64,000 nt of DNA from Ignelater luminosus (lineage: Eukaryota > Arthropoda > Insecta > Coleoptera > Elateridae). Below the pieces are notes generated by a model that was given only the letters and a program-made list of their open reading frames with translations, did no database searches and was not told where the DNA came from. The stretch's first letter is position 1. Each line of letters begins with the position of its first letter. A program made the position numbers and the translations under genes. The stretch spans positions 306,732-370,731 of the forward strand of contig VTPC01091272.1 of assembly GCA_011009095.1 (NCBI GenBank), written 5' to 3'. Below are positions 1 to 10,986 of the stretch, in pieces.

Positions 1-3000
1 AGGCACGGATTCCGTGCGATGCGCGTCCTTGGAGCCGACGGGTCACACACCTTATGCCAATTTGGGATTATTCTGTGATGTAGAGCACAGACATCCCCCC
101 ACCACCAGTTCGATGGATATCTGTGTATGCCATAGGGACGGGACCTGAATTTCTTCTATCAGATCTGATGATGATGATAATCTCGCTTACCGACCGCCTT
201 CCAGAGCGCTTCACTGGTTCATACTCCACTGTGTTATCTTTGGCGCACTACCGTTCTCCAACAGACTCCATCACCATCAACAGCATTGGAATCTACTTCA
301 CTCAATCGCCTTCGGAGATTTCATTTTTGAGTTACTGGACGGTGAAAAGTTTAGATTTTAGAAATGGCACTGACGTGCTAAATGATGCCACTTTTTGTAG
401 TTTACAATGTTTTTCTTTTGTAACACCAGATACAACTCATTTGTTCCTGCTTGATATGATCTACTGGTAGTACTTGCATCACGTTAGCTATAACCTTCTA
501 AAGATCTCTTTCCACTGCTGCGATAAATAATAGAAGAATAAAAACAGAACAGAAATAGTATTGTTGACGTTCTTTTCCCATACCATTGCTTTCCTTAAGC
601 AACATCATTGTTCTGATTAAAAGTTTTCACTTTTGTTTACGTACTACTACATTCCAAAGAGACTGAATTGTAACATAAGGTCATTTTCCATGAAAGGACT
701 AACTCTTTACTTAAGATGGACAATGCAAACCTTAAACTCGCTTGGTGATTTGTAAATTGTAAATTCCAAGGTTTAGACATACAAAGAGAAAATGATTTGT
801 CTTGTCAGAAAGTTTTGAAGAATTGCATTGAAATTTTCTTCATACAAGCTTAATACCATTTCCGTTAACTCAACTCGTCAAGGGATCGACTACGTTTCCA
901 AGAATCTCTTACAGGTTTTTGGGCAAAGACTTTATGCTTTTGCAAAAAGTATTTTTGATTATGCGAGTTGTGCAGTAAATATGTACGACACGGATATGAA
1001 AATCCACCCTAGTTCGAAAAACCCGAATGGTTGAAGCACGCTGCAAGTACTTGCAAGCATATTTGCTGGATACAAAACTCTACTTAAGCAAATAGATTTT
1101 TATACAAGTCGCTTGCAGTTTTGACTGTAGAATGCAATTTACCAGCAAAAGTTATAATTATATCTGAGGTAAACCCTTGAACTTGTAATCAGAAATTGTA
1201 ACATTGTTAAGAGACAAGATGATAAACTTGTTTTCGTGGTTATGAAGTTTCTATGCAATTTCATACAGTTTAAAGAAATGGTTTGATTGTCGTTTATGCT
1301 GTCCAACTCAATATGTTTTAAATAGCTTTTTGTTTTACTTTTGCAGAGGGTCCTCACGATAGTGGAACTTTTTAGTTTCAATTAAACTTTGACAAGGTCT
1401 GATCTTGAAAGTTGTTACTCAGTTTCTCTCTTTTTTGCATAGGATTCCTGATTAATTTCTGATTTCTATGTTATTCTTTTTTTAGCTTCAATTTCTTTTC
1501 ATAGCTGGATAGGAAGTTTTCTCAAGCTGATGACTACTCAAATTTCTTACTGAACTCTTATTCCTTCTTCAGCCTCTTTAACGTTTTCAGGATGAGCTTT
1601 AACTAATAATTTACCAAATAAATGTTAATCACAAAAACTTCATGGTCGAACAATGTATTCACTTTACAATAAGTAAACAAAAGAACTTAAGAATGTCTAA
1701 ATTAAATAATAAATAACGATTTATAAGAGCACAGATTTTAAAGGTTGTTCAGGTTTTTTTTTGTTTTTAAGCCTAATCTAAACTACTTATATGGATAATT
1801 AAACCTGAATGCTGACACTCCCAAGCATAACAGTAACCTTTAGAAGAGTCGAAACGCTGACGATCTGGTACTTCAAATTTCTTCTTTCTTTAAAGAAGTT
1901 AAGACTTTGCTAGGATCTTTTTCCACACACACAACACCCAGATCTTTCACGCACAAAACAGACAGTTCAATTTCCCCGACCACAGAATTTACACCTATCA
2001 CTTGTATATCGGAGGATCGTGTTTATTACGAGCATCTTCCACGTTTCCGCCTTCACTTGTAATTACGCAAGAAGTAACAAGTTCCTCTTCAATGTTTGCT
2101 CGACAACTAAGTCGTCTTTACAAAGAAATTGCATCATCTCATTTGATCGTGTTTTGAATTTGCAAACTTACGCCTTTAGATATTTGAGTTCAAAGTTAAT
2201 TAGATAAAATGATTTTTTGTCCCCATGTTTATTGTCTACTATAATAAGTAGAAAGACTATTTGAAATGAGAGTTAAGAATAATTGAACAGACTATACAAC
2301 GTATACAATTGGTTCATGTTGAGTGGATTGTGTGAAACGAAAGGTTGCTTTGTTTTGGGTATTAAACAAATGCAGACAGGTCAATCATTTTATTCAAGTA
2401 AATCTGATTTTACCTGGAATTACGAAATCAATGCTTTTACTCTGGCACATTGCCCATTAAGACTAATTTAGTTAACGTTATGGACATATTTTTAAATGAA
2501 AAACAAAACATTGTTTTATTTTACTTTTTGTAGCACATTGTACTAATAGTCAGAAATTGCAAAGTTCTTTAGTTTGATACGATCAAATTGGTTAATAGAT
2601 CTTTTTGTTTTTACTAAACGGTTTTTCTTTTCCTTCTGAATAGAAAATAATGATGACGCGTGAATATAAAAAATTGCGGGGGTTTTGTTTTAAATGAAAA
2701 ACAAAAAGCTTACAAAAAGGGTGAGAGAATTTATCCTGGGCCCTAAAAGTAAATATTTTATTTGTAAACAGACCTGTAAAAACCGAACGGACGTAAGAAA
2801 AACGATGCAGATATGTAAATACAGGTTTGTGAATATTACAACATACAGAACAGTGGCTGGATTTTCACTGAAATACTAAAAAAGATGGGCACCATCAAAA
2901 AGAATTGAAAATAAAAAATGCATCCGTTCTACTTGAGGGAAGGTACAAAACTTTTCGATGCAGTAGCCTTTTATTATGTGTACGAAGAAAACTTGGTTTA

Positions 3001-5860
3001 AATATAAAACTTCAGTTAATAGAATTAAGGTTGGGCAAATTTATAATTTGTCAAATTAATGTCAAAAAATGACCTCTATATTATAAATATATGACGTCAC
3101 ATTGCGCATTGCGTGTTATAGGGAAATAAACTTAAACAGGGAAAGTTATTGTGTTTTTCTCCTTATCATAATAGCTTATTCTTTTTAGATTTATCTTACT
3201 TGGTATTAGATTTTTAGATTCGTTGTTTTTCATTGCATGCAACGCTTGAATTCTTGTTCAATTTTTTTCCTTTCTTCATAATTTCAAACATTAACATAAT
3301 ATATAAAGACACAATAGATTTTTCGGAATTTAATAATGACAGAAGAATCACTGTTTAGATTTACATTAAAACACATTTTATTGTCACACTTAATGGACTG
3401 AAAATGAAATGGAATAATTTGAAAATTAGTTTTGTGTTTTCATTCTATTTCAACATACTAACACACTCCGATCGGGAAGAGTCAGGAAAGGATAATGGTA
3501 GGTTATTGATGATTTCAAGCGACCTTAGCAGAGTAAATTTATCTGACTTACTCTGTTGGAGAATAAAGCCCCTCTATTTCACAAACCTTCAACATCTAAT
3601 CCATTTATCTCAAAGCTTTTCTGACTTTGTCTACCTCATATGTTGTACATACATATCATACAATGAAGACATTACGTGTAGTTTATGGTAGTAGTCAAAA
3701 GCTTTCGCAAAACAGTAACAAAAAAAATGTTAGAATTTTTGCTTATAGCAATTAATCGCTAACAAAGCTAAAGTTGCATTTATGCTTTAAAGCATGACTG
3801 TATGAAATTAGAAAATAGAGATAGGTATTTTCTTAGAACACGAATGAACTAGGTTATAGTAAAATCAGCCAGACTGTAAGTATTTATTTGATGTGAAGTG
3901 TAAACTCTCATGGTGTTTTTACAAATTGAAATAATGATCTTGATCATCATACTCTCATTTTGTCATTCATGCTAGATGTTTGTAAAATCTGCTTTTCCAT
4001 ACGTTCATTTTTTGAATGTACGTAAAGAGAAAAAAAAATCAATTTTACTAAGCTAATTGGATTTTCTCAAACTTGTTTGCTTTCAATGTATTTTAAATGA
4101 AATATCAAACAGAAAACTTAACAATAACAAATAGCCTAGAGGGCTTAGCTAACTAAATCGAATGGTAATAATTATTAATTTTAAAATTTTCAATAAAATC
4201 TGTTATTTGATAGGAAGTGGCTTTCAGTTTTTTATTTCAGTAATAACAAAGTTAGTCCCTATTCAATGTTTTGTTTGCTTTTAGATACACAGACGTCGTT
4301 TCCCACAAATTCCTCTGGGGGCTGATATTTTTGGTAAAAAACAGTTTTAAAGGAAATCCTCCAAATCGGATATCGGACTATTTAAGAATCATCTATATAA
4401 GTGTTTCTCAAACTGTTTTGACAACAAATGAGGACACCTATAATATCAAAAATTTTCCAATTTGCTTGTTAATTTTTAAACTAAATTACATCATTTGAAG
4501 GTCATTAATTAATTTGTCAAAATTTATGCAACACAGTGTTGATTACTACCTACCTACCACGGTAGTGAGCTCTGCTCTAAAACTATAAACAGGCATTAAT
4601 CATACGAAAAGTGTTGTTGGCACGAGATGAATGATATTCGAAGGATATCAACGAAGTAGCTGTGATCTCTCATTTTTCTTAAAGGTAAACCGGATCATTG
4701 AATAACAGAAGCAAAATTGTTTATTAGAAACTGACTTGTTTTAAGAATTAGACCAGAATTTTGAGCAATTCTTGAATTAATCGTTTACTAAAAACTTTCT
4801 TTGGCTTCACTAAAAGATAAATCAGGATAACAGTTAATTTCATATTTTTGTTCACTCTTTGAGACGATTGTCTCTTGTTAATGTGTTTGCGGTCTTCGTT
4901 GAACAATGGCTTTTCAGTCTCTTTGTTTTTTACAATTAAATCTAATTCAATGGACATTATTTCCTTCAAGAAGATTCTGCTTTTCAATTTTGAGCAAAAT
5001 TCAATTTCTATTACATGCAGCAAGTACGTTTCAACTGTCAATCGCTTCTGGTTTGGGATTATGTATTTGGCATGTACTGCCTTTTTTGTTTTGTTGAACT
5101 GTTTAACTAGTTAACTGAGCATTGGTAAACTGTTCCATCTAATTGCGGCCCGCATGTAATAGAATTCAGAGTTTAGAAAATTATGTTTCAAGCATTTCCA
5201 TTAGCTTTGTTCTACACCAGCCCTTACCTGTTAAAGATTTAGCATACACGTACACAGTCAGTTTTCAAGGTGGATACAGAACGCATGGCAGTTGCTATTA
5301 TGATCACATAAAATAAAGAAAAGGTTGTTTGAATCATTTGTTGTCGATTTTGATTTTTTCTAAATTGGAGTCAATACAGTATTTCTGATGAATGTCTAGT
5401 TCCACTTCCTTCACTACTATTTAGTCTAATCAACCATTTTGTTAACGCTAAATTATTTAATGATCCATTTTCTAACCTCAGGTTGTCTACTTAATCAACC
5501 ACTCTATCTAAGACCAAGATGATTTTAAGAAATTTGTTTTATTATAATTCTTAAAAACGACAGAAACAATTTTTCTTTCAACGCATTAAGAAATACGTTT
5601 TATTAAGGAAAAGTAAATTCGGCCACGATCAAGGTAGTTGGTAATTATCATAAGTGATTATGGCTCGTTAAAACCTCAAATTGACTAATTTGCAGCAAAA
5701 AGACTGGAGCAAGACAACATTCCTTGATGAAAAATAGCTCAACTTAAGTATGCCACTACTAAGTCCATTTCATTTTCAATATAATGGCTGATAGTACGAT
5801 AAATAACTTTCAAATAAAGACTCCCAGATTTTTATGTATCTGTTAATTTTGAGTAAGTAT
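1..5860. other. Upstream non-coding sequence, probably eag intron; nothing recognised
   Basis: This stretch is AT-rich with only short chance-like reading frames. No PAS-domain codons of eag, no transposase and no RNA gene were recognised on either strand. The first 330 bases are noticeably less AT-rich than the rest. If the missing eag exons lie further upstream, all of this is intron. Confidence 0.5.
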
Positions 5861-6065
5861 CGATAAGTATTTGAAGGTATCAAGTTTCTTTGTGCCGTAC
5901 AGAACGTATTGGACATATCCAGTAAAGACTGCACTTGACAAGAAATTCTGAACCATCAGAAGTGTTCTTAAATGCTCGGTGGTTTTCTATGTCTTTCCAA
6001 AAAAGAAACAATCCTAGAAATCCCCTGTGGCTGACTGCATAGCTAGTACTTTCAGTAAACTAGAA

Positions 6066-6960
6066 GAAGTATCGGCAGATATCAAATTGCTTTGATCAAT
6101 TTTAGTTGATTTGATTTCTTATCTTTTTTCCTGAGGTGAATCTTGTTACTTGGATTTCTGATTGAAGATGTTTAGTTGTTTTTTTGCTTTTTGTTGAGTT
6201 TTAGTATATAGTTTATTGAAATTGTTTTAGACGAGTCTGTTGTTTTTTTCCTTTTCGAACAATTCTCACAATACCAACATTACCTTTTTAATACTTCAAT
6301 TTAACAATCACTATTGTCAGCATGTTAAGTCCTCTATATTGAAGCCTATGAAATTAAACTTGCCAAGTATCGAAAGGCATCAAATTGTTTTGATCATCTT
6401 TAGTTAATTTGATTTGTAATCTGTAATCTCTTGAGAAAGCTTTTTGATTGGAGATGTTTGTTTGTTTTTGCTCCTCGTTGAGTTCTATAATGGTCCAGTA
6501 TATAGTTTAGCCATTATATTTCGAAAGTCTTCTTTTTTTGTTCAATCCTCATGATGCTCATACTAGCTTCTTAATACTCAAGTTTAGCAATTAGCATGGA
6601 ACGTGTTAAGTGTTCTCTATTGAAGTCTATGCAGTCTCAGATATGGCAGATCATCTTTAGTCTATTTATTAACAATAATGCAATCAGGCCCTTTTTCTAG
6701 AGAGGCATTTTGATTCTTAGGTTTATGACTAATGATGTTTTTTGTTTTATGTAGCTATTATGATAGTTTATCAAGCTAATTTTAGCAGAGTGTTGTTTTT
6801 TCTCTTTTGGGCAAGTCTTGTGAAACTAATACTACTTATCCAATACTTTCGTTTACCAATCTTCTGTTTATTTTCTGAAAAAGTCTTGGTGACTAAAGTC
6901 AAGAAAAGAATTGTTTGTGTTGCATTAGGTGCTAAAGTCCAGATATGGCAGTATGGTTAA
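6066..6960. repeat. Diverged tandem repeat, about 2.9 copies of a 260-300 bp unit
   Basis: Copies begin near 6066, 6364 and 6640. Shared landmarks in order are AAGTATCG, a CATCAAATTG-TTTTGATCA block, TTAGTTRATTTGATTT, GATGTTTGTTTGTTTTTG, GTTGAGTTYTA, GTATATAGTTTA, a TTCAATCCTCA-like block and TTAATACTYAA. Copy 1 to copy 2 spacing is about 297 bp and copy 2 to copy 3 about 260 bp. A degraded further copy may start near 5868 (AAGTATTTGAAGGTATCAA) and a partial one ends near 6955. The unit is not recognised. Confidence 0.7.
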
Positions 6961-8218
6961 AGTGTATTTAAGCTTCCACATCAATTCTGTTAACAATTGT
7001 GCCTTGATTTCAGTGACATTTAATTCTTCTTCTTGTAGGTAGTACAGTACCCTTCATAACTGATGAGATATGCATACTATGTTCTTATAACAAAAAATTC
7101 CAAAATGTGCCCTGGTAACACTTTGTCAGTTTAAAGATGCGTGTAGTATGACATTATTGTGTTTTCTCTTTGGGGAAAAATAAATGCTCAGCCAGCACTG
7201 TATTGACATGCAGTTTAAAAAATGTATAGGTTTCTGACAACTTTATCAAAAAGCTTCAGATAGTCTTTTATATCTAAATGTTTTAATTATTAAAGCTTTT
7301 AGGTTGTTCTCCAAAGTTTAAATACATGGTGTTCTAACGATCTGTGAATGGACAATAGCATCATTATTTGTAAAGATACCAGAAAATGTTATTAACGGGG
7401 AAAGTTTAAAAAGGTTATACTTATAATTAACGTTTAGGGTGTTCACAAAGGCGTGACATGCTAATTTTTTTAATAACTATAATACTGTATACAGGATGTT
7501 TCGTGACATGTATTTAATATTTTACCAATGTATAGTTTAAGTCACTACAAGTGATATTTTTCAATATTTAAGGAGTTATGGACATTTTTAGTTGTAGACT
7601 GAAAAGTACCAAAAATGCAATTTTATTTACCAAATTTCTAATGCAGTAACCCACCATAATAAATAATTGTTGAAAATGTTTGCCGACCCTGGCCAAGTTT
7701 TATGCCAAAAAGTCTACGTCGACAAGGTTTTATCGATCTAAATTTCTCAACTTATTCTGGTACTAATAAAAGCTTTTGTATTTCACTTCTACTGAATTAT
7801 ACTTCAATCTTTGCTCTTCAAGACTGCCTAGTTTTATTATACAGGGCGACAGAAAAACACAAATCGTTATTTTTCTATTTCTTTATATGACAACATTCTC
7901 TATCTACAACCAGCTTTTGTTGAATACCATGTATATCTTGATCCAGTAGCTTCTTGGTTAAACGCGAAGTATAATTATGTATTCAAACACAATTTTCGCT
8001 TTCAATTTAGATTTTTAATTAACATTGGTCAAACTCGCTTTTGTTTGTGAATTGTGGCACCAATTATACTTCTGGTAACTGCATTAAGTTAGAGATACAA
8101 AACCAAAATTGGGATTTAAAGATCCATTCTGTATAACTAAAGAATTGCTAGTTCAAAGTAGGTGCTATGTTGTATTAAACAAAAACTAGTTCTATTTCTC
8201 CTAAATTGCAACAATATA

Positions 8219-9399
8219 CAGGATGTTCAGCAAGGAATCGGACAGCACGATATCTCGGGAACGAATGCAGATTTTAAAATTCTGAAAACTTTGTTATAGA
8301 TGTAAAGTAGGGGTACATATTTTGTAATAAAATATTTTTAAATTAAATGCGTCGCCGCCAGGTGGCGCTACGTAACTTATTTTTTTTAACGGAATACACT
8401 ACTTTTTATTCGATTTTTGGAATTTGCAACATATTTGTGATAACTCTCCTTATAACTGCCACCAACCTATCTGGTTTACTTTTTGGGAAAATAATAATTT
8501 TTATAAATTTAACATGTACCTACATAAATGCTTAAAAATTCGAATAAATGAAAAGAAATTGATAAATCTTATATGAAATCAATGATAAAAGATTGTATTC
8601 TGTAGATATAATACAGATAATGTCCTCGAATAAATTGAAAAGTTGTTAATCATTCATAGTTGCAAAAACCATCTGAACGGGGTATTTCCGAGACGATGGA
8701 TAGGTACTAATGGTTCTATAAGATGGCCAGCGCGTTCTCCGGATTTAACCCCTTTAGACTACTTTCTTTAGGGACATTTAAAAAGAGTCGTCTACGATAC
8801 ACCTTCCAGAAATGTAGAAGAATTAACACAGCGTATCAGAATCGCTTGTGCCAGTATAGCGCCGGAAATCTTACGAAAAGTTACCAGTGCAGCCTCAATT
8901 AGTCATTATCACAAATGTGTAGAATGTGATGGAGGAACTTTTGAGCTCTTGATTTAATTTAATCTTGCTTTCACTTTGAGGTATTTTGTTTTCATATTTG
9001 TCTTTTGAGTTTCGAGCACTATATGTGATATTTTTAATTTGACTTTGAGGTATGTTTTCGTATCTTTTAAGTTGTATTAAAATTCTTGATAAATTAATCT
9101 TTGCTTATTATCTCTAAAGAATACAATCTTTTACATCTTTGTGTTAATTTTATAAAAGTATTATTTTCCGTAAACCAGATAGGTTGGTAGCAGTTATAAG
9201 GAAAGTTATCACAAATATGTTGGAAGTTCCAAGAATCTAATAAAAAGTAGGGTATTCTATTTAGAAAAATTAAGTTAGGTAGCGCCACTTGAAAGTTTTT
9301 TATCACAAAAAAGTGCCCCTACCATACATTTATAATAAAGTTTTCAGAATTTTAAAATCTGCATTCATTCCCGAGATATCGTGCTGTCCCATTCCCCTG
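8219..9399 (+). mobile_element. Inner Tc1/mariner-superfamily element with long (about 300-400 bp) inverted repeats
   Basis: The left arm begins TA-CAGGATGTTCAG and carries GGACAGCACGATATCTCGGG, a block ending AAATTCTGAAAACTTT, GTGGCGCTACGTAACTT and further matching sequence to about 8610. The reverse complement of 9095-9399 shows the same blocks in order, so the element can fold back on itself. Between the arms only the last part of a transposase remains. It sits inside the outer element and close to that element's right terminus. Flanking TA dinucleotides fit a mariner-type insertion. Confidence 0.7.
8694..8957 (+). pseudogene. Carboxy-terminal fragment of a DDE (mariner-like) transposase
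   Basis: Translation from 8694 reads RWIGTNGSIRWPARSPDLTP, then LDYFL, a stop (TAG) where family members have tryptophan, then GHLKRVVYDTPSRNVEELTQR and a tail ending GGTFELLI and a stop. The WPARSPDLTPLD block holds the third acidic residue of the DDE catalytic triad in the large insect family of DDE_3/mariner-like transposases. The amino-terminal DNA-binding and first catalytic parts are gone. The gene is therefore dead by both internal deletion and a nonsense codon. Confidence 0.8.
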
Positions 9400-9465
9400 T
9401 ATACAGTGAGTTCCATGTGTAAAAAAATAGAGAAAAATAACAATTTTCGTTTTGCGATCACCTTG

Positions 9466-10854
9466 TATAATAAACCCATTCAGTTAATACTCAAATCGTG
9501 GTTTTTAAAGACCAGAGATAAAGTTTTACATTTGTAAAAAGGAAACACCACAAACTTCTTTTATTAAAGCTAGGGCACGTCAAGAAACTTGCAACAAAAA
9601 ATTAGGTTTAAGTCCGATACTGTTATAATTAAAAATTAACCAAGAGATATGATCTATTACGTTTAAGCAAAAAGCAAAGCTTTTATGAAACTATTAAAAA
9701 GTGCCGAACAACTTCCCTTGGTAACTTTTTTTGATATTTCTAGAAATATCAACGCCATCCTTTATCCACAGATCGTTGGAGCACCCTGTATATTTCCCAA
9801 ATGTTCTTGCTTTAAATCGTTTAGTATTAAGACCATACTGTTTTTGTCTGACTAATTTTGATTAAAGCAACCCAAAGTTCTGAATATAAATTTCTCCCTT
9901 TTTGTCAAACTTATAAATTACACAATCACATTTGTAACGTGCCCGTTATTATATCGATAAGATGAAATTGTTTTTGTCCAACTAACTAGTAAAGTTAAGA
10001 AGAAAATTTTATAGATTGTTGTTTAGACTTTGTTTGATACTCTTTATAGCACTATTCTAAATCCCGTCCAATTAAATTATGCAGTTTTCCAACATTCTAG
10101 CGTCAGGTATAGTTTTTATGTTCTTCTAACTAGCCAAGAGAAATCATCACTTACAAATACCAGTTTTTATTAACCTTAATTTTAAATTGTGATTATTTTG
10201 CTAAAATTATAATTTTAAATTAAACTGCAAATTTACCATAATTAAAAGCGTCTGTGCCTAGCGTAAAATTTAGATTTTGTTATTATTAAGTTCACAACTA
10301 CAACCACTGTAAATTTTGTTTTCATTGAAATGCAAACAAGTTATTTTCACAAGGAAAACAAGAACGATCATTGAATAAACGACATAAAATCCCTCGATGC
10401 TTCAAGTGTGCTATTAAATTATCTTCCATCTTCTATCTTCTCAGTATTAAAGTATATCTAATTTTGATAAAAAAAGGCAACTTTATAAGAAGTGTGTTCC
10501 CAAAACAACTTCTCAAGAAAGTTAAAACGAACTACGTAAAACCAGCACTACTAAAAGATTGCCATTTCTTCTATTACTGTTATTTTTATTTTATCCAATA
10601 ATAATAAACTAGCAATTCAGGATGCTAAAAAGAACTTAAAAATCTGAACTAAACTTTCTGTCTTTGATTAAAATAAAATAATCTTCCAAGGGTTCAACAA
10701 ATACAACAAAGTTTAGTTAAGAAATGCACTATGGAACTAAAATTACCAGAACGACAGTCTGCTGGTTTTACTTTTAGTGTAGTAGCACCAAGTGATGCGT
10801 TAAATTTAATATAAAGTCCTATCTTAAAATTGAGACACAACCAATTCTTTATAG
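9466..10854. other. Intron 5' of the first visible eag exon; nothing recognised
   Basis: AT-rich sequence without recognisable coding or transposon content, apart from a lone transposon-end-like CACCCTGTATA at about 9782. The final bases before 10855 give a plausible acceptor (CCAATTCTTTATAG). Confidence 0.5.
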
Positions 10855-10986
10855 AAACACCACTATGGCTGCTCCTTCAGATTTCCCCGATAAAAAACGA
10901 GCGGGACTTAGTCGTCCTATTTCTCCTCACATTTCGAGACATAACCGCCCTCAAACAGCCTATAGAAACCGACGATGCAAAGGGAG
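10855..10986 (+). CDS. eag: eag exon (visible 1): end of PAS/PAC cap domain
   Basis: The exon opens with two bases of a split codon (AA, so G|AA = Glu if the previous exon ends in G) and then encodes [37 protein letters not shown] and TDDAKG. This is the last beta-strand region of the PAS domain and the PAC motif, which in Eag channels packs against the CNB-homology domain and slows deactivation. In the frame used here there is no start codon. An ATG at 10865 lies in a different frame and does not produce the Eag sequence. The donor is G|GTTAGT at 10987. The remaining single G joins the next exon to make Gly. Confidence 0.95.

Larger units (their letters stand above)
7842..9465. mobile_element. 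Outer TA-flanked inverted-repeat element, invaded by a second one
   Basis: The left end (TA then CAGGGCGAC, followed by an AAATCGTTATTTTTCTATTT block) is mirrored at the right end (CCTTG then TA, with an AAATAGAGAAAAATAACAATTTTCG block). That gives terminal inverted repeats of roughly 50 bp and a TA target duplication, as expected for the Tc1/mariner superfamily. No transposase is seen between the outer ends except within the inner element, so the outer one looks non-autonomous. Exact ends are uncertain by a few bases. Confidence 0.55.

Noticed and set aside
3092-3099. Perfect CRE palindrome TGACGTCA
   Set aside because: A single 8-base match in 64 kb is expected by chance about once; there is no adjacent promoter or conserved context.
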